In this document: in pieces, positions 42,273 to 51,014 of the stretch
Position numbering within the stretch: position 1 is the first letter of the stretch
Layout of the letters: each line of letters starts with the position of its first letter
Assembly: GCA_035700025.1 (NCBI GenBank)
Contig: DASSOY010000063.1
Coordinates: 1 to 64,000 of the forward strand
Source of the DNA: Bacillales bacterium
Lineage (GTDB): Bacteria > Bacillota > Bacilli > Bacillales > DASSOY01
Length of the DNA stretch: 64,000 nucleotides
Direction: 5' to 3'
Translations under genes and position numbers: made by a program
The notes under the pieces: generated by a model
Told to the model about the DNA's origin: nothing
What the model saw: only the letters and a program-made list of their open reading frames with translations
Database searches by the model: none

Positions 42273-42704
42273 TTACAAGTCAAAATCCATGATACTCTCG
42301 GCAATTTCACCGAACGAGTCTTCCGACTCTTCGAAGTATTGTTCCCAAATCGGCTCGCTCCATAACTCAATACGGTTGGAAACGCCGATAATAACGCATT
42401 CTTTTTCCAATTTGGCATAGGTGCGAAGCGGCGAGGCGACATTGACGCGCCCTTGCTTGTCCAATTCACATTCGACCGCACCAGAAAAGAAAAACCTCGT
42501 GAACGCACGTGCATCTTTTTTCGTAAAAGGGAGCGCCTTCAGCTTTTGTTCAAGCTGCTTCCATTCATCATGCGGGTAACCGAACACACACTGATCCAGG
42601 CCTCGAGTCAATACGAAACTAGGACCGAGTTCCTCGCGGAACTTGGACGGGATGATGATACGTCCTTTTTGATCGAAATTGTGCCGGTACTCCCCCATGA
42701 ACAT
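42273..42704 (-). CDS. mraZ: Transcriptional regulator MraZ
   Basis: AbrB-like DNA-binding protein that controls the dcw promoter. The 143 residues contain the two repeats of the fold with their DxxxR signatures ([10 protein letters not shown] and [10 protein letters not shown]). The start at 42704 matches the family N-terminus (MFMGEYRH) and has GAGGGA upstream. Its putative operator lies directly upstream. Confidence 0.96.
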   Translation of the reverse strand: MFMGEYRHNFDQKGRIIIPSKFREELGPSFVLTRGLDQCVFGYPHDEWKQLEQKLKALPFTKKDARAFTRFFFSGAVECELDKQGRVNVASPLRTYAKLEKECVIIGVSNRIELWSEPIWEQYFEESEDSFGEIAESIMDFDL

Positions 42705-42725
42705 GGCGAATCCCTCATTTCTCCA

Positions 42726-42760
42726 CCCCAGTGTACCACATCCCCCCACTTTTCACCACA
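42726..42760 (-). promoter_or_regulatory. MraZ operator: four GTGG-type boxes with 10-base period
   Basis: On the minus strand GTGG occurs at 42759-42756, 42749-42746 and 42739-42736, and GGGG at 42729-42726: four boxes at exact 10-base steps. MraZ is known to bind such direct repeats in front of its own gene. The TACACT between the last two boxes could be a -10 element, so bound MraZ would cover the promoter. Confidence 0.75.
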
Positions 42761-42863
42761 TATATTTGAAAAAAATTTCTAACCGCGAAAATAGTCCCGT
42801 TTTTGCGTGTCCCAATGGGATTCCGAAGCACGAACGAAAGATCCAACATGCATTGAAGAAATA

Positions 42864-42890
42864 AAAAAACCTTGCCGTCTCAGGCAAGGT
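42864..42890 (-). terminator. Terminator of bshC
   Basis: A 7-bp stem (CCTTGCC / GGCAAGG) with a 6-base loop and seven T on the minus strand follows the bshC stop codon. Confidence 0.92.
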
Positions 42891-42896
42891 TCCGAC

Positions 42897-44525
42897 TTAT
42901 AAATAAATCACTTTATGGGTACCGTCAAACTCGTATGGCTGTTCAACAAGCCGGTCAACGAGATCGAGTCCGTACTCATTCATGAAAGCGAATACGTTCC
43001 ACACTCTTTCCTGCGGCGTTTCTTTTGGCGTTAAACACGCTTCGATGCGGTCGAAATGTTTCAAAACCTTTTCGTGACGGCCGCGAAATGCCCGCTCGAT
43101 TTGCCAGGCGAAATAATCGATCTGCTTAAACAGATGTTCCCGGTTTTTGTTGGCGATCGGTGTCAAACCTTTCGGATCGACTTGATCGGCGAGCGCCCGA
43201 AGCTGCGCATGCACGTCATCCAATTCTTTCTTTACCTGTCGAGATGTGCTTTGCAAATCCCATGATCGCCGGCGTTCCAGCCATCTCGCCTTCATCGCTT
43301 GCAGCTTGCCGTACATCACGTCTTCTACGCTCAATCCGTGCTCCGCCAGCCACTTTTTGCTCTTTCGATCGACGAGTGTGATCGTTAAGCGCGGCACGAT
43401 CGGCGGAACGCGGCGATCGATTTGCCGAAAAGCTCCTTGCAGCGTGCTCCAGTAAGAAATTTCACCCGGACCTGCAATAAAAGCGATCGTCGGCAGCAAT
43501 TGTTCCTGCATGAGCGGGCGGGTAATGACATTATTGCTGAACGGAACGTTTTCGTCTTCCAACAGCTTCAGCATTTGTTGTTCGGTGAACGAACATTCGC
43601 CGTTTTTTCCGCGAAACAAGCCGCGTTCGTCCCTTTCGAGCAAAACGCGCCTGCCTTTCAGCAAATAAAACAAATGGGCGCTTCTTTCGTTCACGTCGAC
43701 GGTCGGAACGTAGCCGGCGGTTTGCAGCCGCTCCATCTGAACGATGACCCTTTCGTTCAACGCTTCGTTTTCCTGAATCATGTGCCGAAAGAAAGGTTTC
43801 TCGATCGATCGCAACCTCGGATCGCCGGAATCCATCATCACAAGTCCGCGTTTGCTGAACAAGTGCGTTAACAAATGCGCGAACCAATCGACATACGTCT
43901 TCGACCGATTTAGCGTATCTTCTAACAGCTGGAGCAGGTCGTTTGTATGCTCGCTTTCGCCAAAGCAGCGAACCACTTCTTTCACCCAAGATTTTAACCG
44001 TTTGTTATCCAAGTTCGTCTCAGAAGCGGATTGTTTTTGCGGCACGGCCCCGGGTACGCTCATTTTCTTAACGCCGGAATCTTCCAAAACATACGTATGG
44101 TTGATTTCCTCGAAATCATGGTCTTCGCCGGCAATCCAAAAAATCGGCACAACCGGCACATGGAGGCGATCCTCCAACTGTTCGGCGAGCTTCAAAATCG
44201 AGAGACATTTATGTATCGTATAGAACGGTCCTGTGAGTACGCCGGCTTGTTGGCCGCCAACCACTGTTACGGCCTTCCGATGTTCCAGTTTTTCTATGTT
44301 GTCAAAAGCCTTTTGATCGGCTCCGTAACGCGATTGAAACGCACGAAGCACTTCTGCTAGAGATTCTCTCGGAAACGAGGTTTGCTGCAATTCTTGTAAA
44401 CGCGATTCAAAACAAGAAGGATCGCGATAATCGTAATCAAAAAAAGAAAGGACTTTCTCATCGCCGTTCATGTAATCGGAAGCAAGCGGATTCGTCTGCG
44501 GCAGCTTCAATTGCGTAATTTCCAT
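42897..44525 (-). CDS. bshC: Putative cysteine ligase BshC (bacillithiol biosynthesis)
   Basis: Last step of bacillithiol synthesis, adding cysteine to GlcN-malate. The 542 residues show the family motifs VVGGQQAGVLTGPFYTIHK, PIFWIAGEDHDFEEINHT and IAGPGEISYWSTL, then a long coiled coil near the end. The start at 44525 matches the family (MEITQLKLP); the spacing to AAAGGA is somewhat long (11 bases). In B. subtilis it also lies between panE and mraZ. Confidence 0.95.
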   Translation of the reverse strand: MEITQLKLPQTNPLASDYMNGDEKVLSFFDYDYRDPSCFESRLQELQQTSFPRESLAEVLRAFQSRYGADQKAFDNIEKLEHRKAVTVVGGQQAGVLTGPFYTIHKCLSILKLAEQLEDRLHVPVVPIFWIAGEDHDFEEINHTYVLEDSGVKKMSVPGAVPQKQSASETNLDNKRLKSWVKEVVRCFGESEHTNDLLQLLEDTLNRSKTYVDWFAHLLTHLFSKRGLVMMDSGDPRLRSIEKPFFRHMIQENEALNERVIVQMERLQTAGYVPTVDVNERSAHLFYLLKGRRVLLERDERGLFRGKNGECSFTEQQMLKLLEDENVPFSNNVITRPLMQEQLLPTIAFIAGPGEISYWSTLQGAFRQIDRRVPPIVPRLTITLVDRKSKKWLAEHGLSVEDVMYGKLQAMKARWLERRRSWDLQSTSRQVKKELDDVHAQLRALADQVDPKGLTPIANKNREHLFKQIDYFAWQIERAFRGRHEKVLKHFDRIEACLTPKETPQERVWNVFAFMNEYGLDLVDRLVEQPYEFDGTHKVIYL

Positions 44526-44592
44526 CGTACCCACGTCCTTTCCGTATCGGATGAAACCTTCATGAGTATAGCAAAAAACGGATGTCCCAACC

Positions 44593-44618
44593 AAAAAAAG
44601 TGCCTGCAACGTTGGCAC
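44593..44618 (-). terminator. Terminator of the panE homologue
   Basis: The minus strand reads GTGCC, a 9-base loop, GGCAC and then seven T, 14 bases after the stop codon. Confidence 0.8.
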
Positions 44619-44631
44619 GCACTTTTGATTG

Positions 44632-45519
44632 TCAAGCATTCCTTTTGATCTGAAGGTAAACTTGTTCTGTAAACGGAAGCCGAATGTTTTTTTTGCAGGC
44701 GATTTTCAGCAAATAGCCGCTGATTGCCTCGATTTCCGTTGTCGTTCCCGATTCGATATCGCGAAGCATCGATGAACGGTTTTCGGCCGTATTCCGGCAT
44801 ACTTCGAGAACGTGTTCCCATAATAGATCGTCTTCGTTTAAGCCTAACGCGCAAACGGCTTCCTCAAACAAGCGGCGCATTTCCTTCCGATGGTTCGCAT
44901 TCGAGAGCAGTTTGCCGTTTTTTACCCGATGCATGGCGGTAAGCGGGTTAATAGTCGCATTGACGACGAGTTTTTCCGCCAATAACCGGTACCAATCATT
45001 AACGAAACAAACGGGAAACGATTCGGGGTCGATATCGGCGAGAACCTCCGCCGCCTCCACAGATCCGTGAAAAGAAGCGATTTTGATTCTTCCCGCCCCA
45101 CAGTGAATCACTTCATGGTCTTTTCGCTTCAACACGCCATGTTCAACGACACCAACGCCCACGTTTCGATGCGGCAAAGCTCTCATGAAATCGACATGTC
45201 CCATGCCGTTTTGTATAAAAAGCAACGGTACGTCTAGATGTACGCGCTCGCATAATGTTTGTTTCAGCGAAGGCAGATGATACTGCTTTACCGCGACGAT
45301 GACGAAATCCGCTTCGATGACATCGGCCTGATCGATCGGAACAGCCGTTACCCTCGTAACGTCCTCCGTGTCACCACACGCCCATTTTATCCCGTTATCC
45401 GTAAGTAATTTCGCCTGTTCGCTCCTTCTCACATACAACGTCACGCTCTGCGCAGCTTTGGCTGCATAGGCGGCGATGAACAGACCGACCGCTCCGCCCC
45501 CAATGACGGCGATTCGCAT
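44632..45519 (-). CDS. panE: 2-dehydropantoate 2-reductase family protein
   Basis: Reduces ketopantoate to pantoate with NADPH for coenzyme A synthesis. The 295 residues start with the nucleotide-binding IAVIGGGAVGLFIAAY, hold the catalytic lysine in AEKLVVNATINPLTAM and the family C-terminal helices. The ATG at 45519 has AGGGGAAC upstream. It occupies the place of ylbQ (panE) in B. subtilis. The family also contains paralogues of unknown substrate, so the exact role is likely but not certain. Confidence 0.88.
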   Translation of the reverse strand: MRIAVIGGGAVGLFIAAYAAKAAQSVTLYVRRSEQAKLLTDNGIKWACGDTEDVTRVTAVPIDQADVIEADFVIVAVKQYHLPSLKQTLCERVHLDVPLLFIQNGMGHVDFMRALPHRNVGVGVVEHGVLKRKDHEVIHCGAGRIKIASFHGSVEAAEVLADIDPESFPVCFVNDWYRLLAEKLVVNATINPLTAMHRVKNGKLLSNANHRKEMRRLFEEAVCALGLNEDDLLWEHVLEVCRNTAENRSSMLRDIESGTTTEIEAISGYLLKIACKKNIRLPFTEQVYLQIKRNA

Positions 45520-45658
45520 TGCGATGTTCCCCTTCCGGCTTTTCTCTCTACATTCTAACCCGAAAATCGAGACATGCCAATCGACGCGGGCCGACACTTC
45601 CCATAACGAGCATTAGTCAAAATTACGTTTCGAACAAAAAAACACAGCTATTAGGTCA

Positions 45659-45690
45659 TAAAAAGATTGCCTCTCAAAAAGAGACAATCT
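45659..45690 (-). terminator. Terminator of the acyl-CoA carboxylase operon
   Basis: The minus strand has AGATTG-CTCT paired with AGAG-CAATCT around a T-rich loop, then TTTTT, ten bases after the carboxyltransferase stop. Confidence 0.8.
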
Positions 45691-45699
45691 GCAAGTTGT

Positions 45700-47238
45700 T
45701 TATACGGGATAAACCGGATGCTTTCTTTCGCTGAACTTCATGTCTTTCGATTCATACATGCCGAAGCGATGAATCAACACATCTCGCAAATCCGACCCCG
45801 CTACGATGTCGTCTACAATTTGTTCAGAAGCAAGTTTGTAAATGTCGATATGTTCTTTGTATTCTTGCTGTTTCTCTTGAACGTACGCCAATCGTTCTTT
45901 CGGGTCTTCAATTTCATTGATTTTATTCGAATAGACCGCATTGACGGCCGCTTCCGGTCCCATAACGGCGATTTGCGCCGTTGGAAGTGCGATGCAGCAA
46001 TCCGGTTCGAACGCCGGACCGGCCATGGCATACAACCCTGCTCCGTACGCTTTTCTGACAACGACCGAAATTTTCGGTACTGTCGCTTCGCTCACAGCGG
46101 CGACTAGCTTTGCCCCGTGACGAATAATGCCCGCTTGCTCCACTTTCGTTCCGATCATGAATCCCGGTACGTCAGCCAAGAACAAAAGCGGTATCGAAAA
46201 TGCGTCGCAAAGCTGAATGAATTTCGCCGCTTTATCGGCGGAATCGACGAATAAGACGCCGCCTTTCACCTTCGGTTGATTCGCGATAATCCCGACCGCT
46301 TTTCCGTCCATGCGCGCCAAACCCGTCACAATTTCGGGGGCGAAACGCTTCTTGATTTCAAAGAAACTGCCCTCGTCAATAATGGCTTCGATCAATTCCT
46401 TAACATCAAAAGGCGCGTTTTGGTGCTCGGGAACGATTTCTGAAACACTTCTTCCCGCCTTCGGTGCCGCCGGATCTGCGGTTTTCGGACGCTCCTTGTA
46501 GTTTTGCGGAAAATAACGGATATAGCGTTTCGCGGCCTCGATCGCTTCAGTTTCATCAGCGGCCAAATAATCGCCGACGCCGCTCACGGTGCAATGCATC
46601 TTCGCTCCGCCCATTTCTTCAAGCGTAACCTTTTCACCGATCACCTTTTCCGCCATGCGCGGCGACCCGAGATACATCGAGGCATTGCCGTCGACCATGA
46701 TGTTAATGTCGCAGAAAGCCGGGATGTAGGCGCCCCCTGCGGCCGATGGACCGAACAACACGCACACTTGCGGAATCATGCCGGAAAGTTTGACCTCATT
46801 GTAAAAAATCTTTCCCGCCCCGCGCCGGTTCGGAAACATATCGATCTGGTCCGTTATGCGCGCTCCGGCAGAATCGACGAGATAAAACATCGGCACCTTC
46901 AATCGTTCGGCCGTTTCTTGAATGCGAATGATCTTTTCGACCGTCCGCGCCCCCCACGAACCAGCTTTCACGGTGGAGTCGTTAGCCATCACGCAAACCG
47001 TTCGCCCGTCGACTTTGCCGATCGCCGTTACGACTCCGTCTGCCGGAAGGTTCCCGGCTTCAAAATTTGCAAAGCGTCCATCTTCGACGGTGTAGGAACC
47101 GTCATCGAACAATCGCTGCAAACGGTCGCGCACGAACATTTTGTTTTGCTGCTTCAATTTTTCATGGTATTTTTCCGCGCCGCCGGATTCAATTTTGCCG
47201 ACGGCTTCGCGTAACTGCTTTTCCGCTTTCGTTGCCAT
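45700..47238 (-). CDS. Acyl-CoA carboxylase, carboxyltransferase subunit
   Basis: Moves the carboxyl group from biotin to an acyl-CoA, most likely propionyl- or another short acyl-CoA. The 512 residues have the two crotonase-like halves with the oxyanion-hole motifs VLFGPSAAGGAYIPAF and VVRKAYGAGLYAMAGPAF, and LADVPGFMIGT, typical of the PccB/MmdA family. The start at 47238 has AGGAGGAG upstream. With the small biotinyl protein and biotin carboxylase it makes a complete three-part enzyme. Substrate cannot be fixed from sequence. Confidence 0.9.
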   Translation of the reverse strand: MATKAEKQLREAVGKIESGGAEKYHEKLKQQNKMFVRDRLQRLFDDGSYTVEDGRFANFEAGNLPADGVVTAIGKVDGRTVCVMANDSTVKAGSWGARTVEKIIRIQETAERLKVPMFYLVDSAGARITDQIDMFPNRRGAGKIFYNEVKLSGMIPQVCVLFGPSAAGGAYIPAFCDINIMVDGNASMYLGSPRMAEKVIGEKVTLEEMGGAKMHCTVSGVGDYLAADETEAIEAAKRYIRYFPQNYKERPKTADPAAPKAGRSVSEIVPEHQNAPFDVKELIEAIIDEGSFFEIKKRFAPEIVTGLARMDGKAVGIIANQPKVKGGVLFVDSADKAAKFIQLCDAFSIPLLFLADVPGFMIGTKVEQAGIIRHGAKLVAAVSEATVPKISVVVRKAYGAGLYAMAGPAFEPDCCIALPTAQIAVMGPEAAVNAVYSNKINEIEDPKERLAYVQEKQQEYKEHIDIYKLASEQIVDDIVAGSDLRDVLIHRFGMYESKDMKFSERKHPVYPV

Positions 47239-47308
47239 GGAACTCCTCCTGTTTCTCGTTTTTCTTCCCATCGTTCGCGAATCAGACCGAGCGCTCGCTC
47301 AGATACGC

Positions 47309-47521
47309 TTATTTAAAAACAATCAACACGTCGCCTTCGTTAACGAAATCTCCTTCGCTCACTTTGACTTCCGCCACTTCCCCTTCGCCTTCACTCTCAA
47401 TCGGGATTTCCATTTTCATCGATTCCAGTTTCGCGATTTCCTGACCGGCCGCAACTTTGTCCCCTTTGCTTACAAGGACGTTCAACACCGTTCCAGCCAT
47501 TGAAGCTTTCATTTCCTTCAT
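47309..47521 (-). CDS. Stand-alone biotinyl (biotin carboxyl carrier) domain
   Basis: A 70-residue protein that is just one biotinyl domain: ASMAGTVLNVLVSKGDKV, the biotin lysine in LESMKMEIPI (Lys36) and the GDFVNEGDVLIVF strand. It swings the carboxybiotin between the biotin carboxylase upstream and the carboxyltransferase downstream. GAGGTGATC precedes the ATG, two bases after the carboxylase stop. It resembles YngHB of B. subtilis in size. Confidence 0.92.
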   Translation of the reverse strand: MKEMKASMAGTVLNVLVSKGDKVAAGQEIAKLESMKMEIPIESEGEGEVAEVKVSEGDFVNEGDVLIVFK

Positions 47522-47523
47522 GT

Positions 47524-48855
47524 TCAGATCACCTCTTGTAAATAATGGGTTGTATAGATGCCTTTGATGAATGATTCTTCTCGCAATACCTTTTGAAACA
47601 ACGGACCGTTATGTTTAATTCCGGTGAGCGTCATTTCATCAAAAAACTTCCGCGCCTTTTCAAGCGTGTCCTCCCGCGAGAAACCGCTTACAACAATTTT
47701 TGCGATCATCGGATCATAGTACGGCGTCACAGCCGACCCGCTTTCGACGGCGGTATCGAGACGGACCCCCTCACATTCAGGATAAGTAAACACGTCGATC
47801 GTTCCCGGCGATGGCAAGAACTTTTCAGGATCTTCGGCATACAAACGAAACTCGATCGCATGCCCGTCCCTTGTAATGTCCTGCTGCTGAAGAGGCAGCT
47901 TTTCACCGGCTGCGACTTTCAATTGCCATTCAACGAGATCAATTCCCGTCACTTCCTCGGTAATCGGATGTTCTACTTGCAAACGCGTGTTCATCTCAAG
48001 GAAATAAAAGCTTTCGTCCTCGCCGACAATAAATTCGATCGTGCCCGCGTTACGATACTCCACTTGTTGCACCGCACGCAAAGCGGCGGCAAACATTTTT
48101 TCCTTCGTCTTTTCCGACAAGAACGGCGAAGGGGTTTCCTCAATTACCTTTTGATGCCGGCGTTGAACCGAACAGTCGCGTTCGAACAAATGAACCGCAT
48201 TCCCATGGGCGTCAGCAATAACTTGTACTTCAATGTGGCGGCCGCCGTCGATGCATTTTTCAATGAACATCGCCGGGTTGCCGAAATACGCTCCCGCACG
48301 CTTTTGGTTAGACGCAAAACTTTTCCTTAGTTGTTCCTCATCTTCGCACCGCTGCATTCCAATGCCGCCTCCGCCGGCGCTCGCTTTCAACATCACCGGA
48401 TAGCCGATCTCGGCGGCAATCTGTGCAGCCTCTTCGACATCGGCGACTTCCCCGTCACTTCCCGGAACAACCGGAACGTTTGCTTGCTTCATTGTCTGTC
48501 GTGCGCGCACTTTATCGCCCATCATCTCGATAACATTGGCTTCCGGGCCGATAAAGGTAATCCCCGCCTCTTCGACCTTCCTTGCAAATGCCGCGTTTTC
48601 CGACAAGAAGCCGTATCCGGGATGGATCGCATCCACCTGCTCTTTAAGAGCCGCTTCAATGATCTTTTCCTTGTTCAAATACGATTTCGCCGCAGGCGCC
48701 TCTCCGATGCAATGGGCCGACGTGGCTTGTTTCACGTAACCCATATCCTTGTCGGCTTCCGAGTACACAGCAACGGACTCCAATCCTAGTTTATCACAGG
48801 TTTGCAAAATCCGTCGTGCAATTTCGCCGCGGTTGGCGATCAAAATTTTCCGCAT
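47524..48855 (-). CDS. Acyl-CoA carboxylase, biotin carboxylase subunit
   Basis: ATP-dependent carboxylation of biotin. The 443 residues match the AccC type: KILIANRGEIARRI, HPGYGFLSENAAFA, ATP-grasp loop KASAGGGGIGMQ, ERDCSVQRRHQKV and FLEMNTRLQVEHPITEEV. The open frame extends far upstream but the protein begins at the ATG 48855, which has GAAGGAGGG before it. First gene of the carboxylase operon. The housekeeping accC of fatty-acid synthesis would be expected elsewhere, beside accB. Confidence 0.93.
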   Translation of the reverse strand: MRKILIANRGEIARRILQTCDKLGLESVAVYSEADKDMGYVKQATSAHCIGEAPAAKSYLNKEKIIEAALKEQVDAIHPGYGFLSENAAFARKVEEAGITFIGPEANVIEMMGDKVRARQTMKQANVPVVPGSDGEVADVEEAAQIAAEIGYPVMLKASAGGGGIGMQRCEDEEQLRKSFASNQKRAGAYFGNPAMFIEKCIDGGRHIEVQVIADAHGNAVHLFERDCSVQRRHQKVIEETPSPFLSEKTKEKMFAAALRAVQQVEYRNAGTIEFIVGEDESFYFLEMNTRLQVEHPITEEVTGIDLVEWQLKVAAGEKLPLQQQDITRDGHAIEFRLYAEDPEKFLPSPGTIDVFTYPECEGVRLDTAVESGSAVTPYYDPMIAKIVVSGFSREDTLEKARKFFDEMTLTGIKHNGPLFQKVLREESFIKGIYTTHYLQEVI

Positions 48856-48894
48856 CTGTTGCCCTCCTTCATTTTTCGTATGGACGAAGATCGT

Positions 48895-48955
48895 GCACCC
48901 GCGGGGCCTTACTGCACCAATCCGTCTCACAATTGTGTCCTTTGGCCGCGGGTGC
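48895..48955 (-). other. Long stem-loop in the leader of the carboxylase operon
   Basis: The minus-strand leader holds a perfect 10-bp stem, GCACCCGCGG (48955-48946) with CCGCGGGTGC (48904-48895), around a 41-base loop that contains the palindrome CACAATTGTG. No T-run follows, so it is not a simple terminator. It lies 40 bases before the biotin carboxylase ATG; it may be a cis-acting RNA element or a protein-binding site. Confidence 0.5.
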
Positions 48956-49029
48956 TCTTTTCGCATTGGGAAAACATCACCCAAATATATTATAATATAA
49001 TTAATGAAGTTTTGAGGGGGAATTCGAAC

Positions 49030-49509
49030 ATGAATCAGCCGGTAGTACAAAGATTGTTGATCAATTATAAAACGTTGGAGGAGTTCAAGAAATTTCAAGA
49101 GTACGGATTGCAGGAACTTTCGATGCTGCAAGACTTTCGGGAAAACATGATCGAAGACAACAGCGAATCGCCATTCTACGGCATTTATTATGCTGATAAA
49201 CTTGTCGCTCGAATGAGTTTGTACCGAATCAGCGGGAAATACGACCGTTATTTTGATCCTCCGCAAGACTACTTAGAACTATGGAAGCTCGAGGTGCTGC
49301 CCGATTACAGAGGAAAAGGTTACGGCAGCGCACTCGTCAACTTCGCGAAATCCTTCGACTTGCCGATTAAAACGAACGGACGAACCGGTTCAAACGGTTT
49401 TTGGGAAAATCAAGGGTTTGAAGCGGTCACGTACAATCCTGAACGCGATCGCGGAGAAAATCCTTATGTATGGTATCCGAAAGGCGTTTCCGAACAAAAA
49501 GACCATTAA
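49030..49509 (+). CDS. ylbP: GNAT-family acetyltransferase YlbP
   Basis: A 159-residue N-acetyltransferase-like protein. The acetyl-CoA-binding strand and loop are seen as LWKLEVLPDYRGKGYGSALV, followed by the GFWENQGFEAV C-terminal part. Substrate unknown. GAGGGGG lies 9 bases before the ATG. It is divergent from the carboxylase operon and corresponds to ylbP of B. subtilis. Confidence 0.9.
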   Translation: MNQPVVQRLLINYKTLEEFKKFQEYGLQELSMLQDFRENMIEDNSESPFYGIYYADKLVARMSLYRISGKYDRYFDPPQDYLELWKLEVLPDYRGKGYGSALVNFAKSFDLPIKTNGRTGSNGFWENQGFEAVTYNPERDRGENPYVWYPKGVSEQKDH

Positions 49510-49521
49510 AGTTCCGATTGA

Positions 49522-49558
49522 CAGAACCCCGTCGCACGACGGGGTTCTGGTTATTTTT
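49522..49558 (+). terminator. Terminator after ylbP
   Basis: A 12-bp stem (CAGAACCCCGTC / GACGGGGTTCTG) with a small loop is followed by TTATTTTT on the plus strand. It separates ylbP from the convergent rsfA-like gene and may also end that transcript. Confidence 0.92.
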
Positions 49559-50075
49559 GCCCTGCTTCCTCATCAACGTTTTTTCGGGCCCGTTCCATGA
49601 TGTCCATCAAAACTTTGTAATCGGATTGAAGCGAAAGCTTCTCTTTGCGGATTTTTTCCATTTCATCGACGAGTTTATGATTTTCGTTTTTCAACTCGTC
49701 AATCATTCGTTTTAATCGTTCGTTCTCCTTCAACAATTGTTCGGCTGTTTCACTTTTTGTCCGAAGCGTCTCCAAATAAGTAATGGCGTCGTCCCATGCG
49801 ACAACCTTGTCTTTCGCCTTAGCCAACTGTTCAGATTCCGTCGAGGGCTCCGGCAGCTTTCTTTGTTTTTTCGCAAGCGCGATCGCCGATTCATATTGTT
49901 TCCGCACTTGGGAGTTCCAACGAAATCCACAGGCGGCAGCGGTACGGTTTAATCGTTTTCCCACCTCTTCAAAGGCGGCGAGTTGTGTCCCTCCTTCCCG
50001 GATATGGCGCAATACGACTTCCGCCAATTTCACATCTTCTTCCTTGCTCCACGCATCTTGCCGCGACTTTGTCAC
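49551..50075 (-). CDS. RsfA-family Myb-like regulator (YlbO type)
   Basis: Likely prespore transcription regulator. The N-terminal Myb/SANT-like domain ([20 protein letters not shown], then [20 protein letters not shown] and [13 protein letters not shown]) is nearly identical in the RsfA group; the C-terminal half is a coiled coil. It is 174 residues long from a GTG (50075) with GAGGAGGGG upstream. The paralogue RsfA (YwfN) of B. subtilis is longer, so this one matches YlbO better, also by position. Confidence 0.9.
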   Translation of the reverse strand: MTKSRQDAWSKEEDVKLAEVVLRHIREGGTQLAAFEEVGKRLNRTAAACGFRWNSQVRKQYESAIALAKKQRKLPEPSTESEQLAKAKDKVVAWDDAITYLETLRTKSETAEQLLKENERLKRMIDELKNENHKLVDEMEKIRKEKLSLQSDYKVLMDIMERARKNVDEEAGQK

Positions 50076-50201
50076 GACGTACCCCTCCTCTCGGCAATTG
50101 ACGTTCGAACGTTTTCGCATTGAAAACGTTTCGCCCTTCTTACAACCTTATGCCTCTGCTAGAAAAGATAGACTTGCTGACGAACAAACGAACCTATCGA
50201 C

Positions 50202-50234
50202 AAAAAAAAGAAGCCCGGCCGTACGCCAAGCTTC
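50202..50234 (-). terminator. Second terminator in the rpmF-rsfA gap
   Basis: The minus strand pairs GAAGC-GGC with GCC-GCTTC and ends in eight T. It lies only 20 bases after the rpmF terminator and so is a backup terminator. The rest of the gap up to 50076 should hold the rsfA-like promoter, which I could not assign. Confidence 0.8.
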
Positions 50235-50256
50235 CGCCATTTCCTGATCAAAACAC

Positions 50257-50288
50257 AAAAAAACAGAGACACTCGATGAGGTCTCTGT
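50257..50288 (-). terminator. Terminator of the yceD-rpmF operon
   Basis: An 8-bp stem (ACAGAGAC / GTCTCTGT) with a 10-base loop is followed by seven T on the minus strand, directly after the rpmF stop. Confidence 0.93.
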
Positions 50289-50290
50289 TC

Positions 50291-50464
50291 TTACTTGTCT
50301 ACGACGTTTTTCCCGTTATAGTTTCCACATTCCGGGCAAACACGGTGTGAAAGTTTATATTCTCCGCAATTGTCGCATTTCACCATGCCCGGCACGCTCA
50401 ATTTGTAATGCGTGCGGCGCTTTTTCTTGCGAGTGGTGGATGTTCTTCTCTTCGGCACTGCCAT
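50291..50464 (-). CDS. rpmF: 50S ribosomal protein L32
   Basis: The 57 residues are the zinc-ribbon form of L32: [20 protein letters not shown] followed by [20 protein letters not shown] with all four cysteines (C+ type). GGGGAGGTG precedes the ATG at 50464. Co-transcribed with the DUF177 gene upstream, as in most bacteria. Confidence 0.98.
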   Translation of the reverse strand: MAVPKRRTSTTRKKKRRTHYKLSVPGMVKCDNCGEYKLSHRVCPECGNYNGKNVVDK

Positions 50465-50478
50465 GTGCGACACCTCCC

Positions 50479-50988
50479 CTAATCATTGTTTTCTTCCAGG
50501 AATTCGGCCAGTTTTGCCAATCTCGGATCGACACGGTTTTGCCGTTCGGATTCGGAAACGAGCGTCCATCCGTTTCCGGAAGCCAACGGCTTTTCATCCT
50601 CGTTTGCGACCCGTATCGGTTTGTCTGCCAAAATCGCTTCTTTGACGAACGGAAGCAGATCTACCGTATCATGCTCAATGTCGTGAAGAATTTCTTCTTC
50701 CCCGTCTTCTTCCACGCCGGAATCGAGTCGAAACACTTCCGTCGCTTGCAGATGAATCGGATAATCGACGTCTTCAAGCGTCTTTGAGCTTGGCAACACC
50801 ATCTTCCCGAAAATCTGAAGCGCAAAAATGATTTTGCGATCCTCGAACCAAGCATGCCCGGTCACCTGAACCGGAGAAATCTCACGAATTTCCGGATCCG
50901 CTTCTCTCAGATCCGAGACGTCAACGGTCTCTTCAAACGACAGTCCGGTTTCCTTTTCAGCCTCCAATTGTTGCAAGGTCCATTTCAT
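50479..50988 (-). CDS. DUF177 protein YceD/YlbN (rRNA metabolism related)
   Basis: A 169-residue acidic protein of the family always found before rpmF; homologues affect 23S rRNA accumulation in E. coli and plants. Conserved features: [36 protein letters not shown]-like region ([17 protein letters not shown]) and the C-terminal [19 protein letters not shown] precedes the ATG. Gap to rpmF is 14 bases. Confidence 0.93.
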   Translation of the reverse strand: MKWTLQQLEAEKETGLSFEETVDVSDLREADPEIREISPVQVTGHAWFEDRKIIFALQIFGKMVLPSSKTLEDVDYPIHLQATEVFRLDSGVEEDGEEEILHDIEHDTVDLLPFVKEAILADKPIRVANEDEKPLASGNGWTLVSESERQNRVDPRLAKLAEFLEENND

Positions 50989-51014
50989 GAGATCACCTCA
51001 AAACAACAAATGTT

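Noticed and set aside
42860-42896. Idea that the repeats before mraZ are a CRISPR or mobile-element end
   Set aside because: The 10-base period, position and box sequence are explained by a MraZ operator.
42897-44639. Extended 580-residue form of BshC
   Set aside because: The upstream part overlaps the panE terminator region; family start is MEITQL at 44525.
47524-49266. Very long version (580 residues) of the biotin carboxylase
   Set aside because: The extra 137 residues run through ylbP antisense and the leader stem-loop; the family start and a good ribosome site are at 48855.
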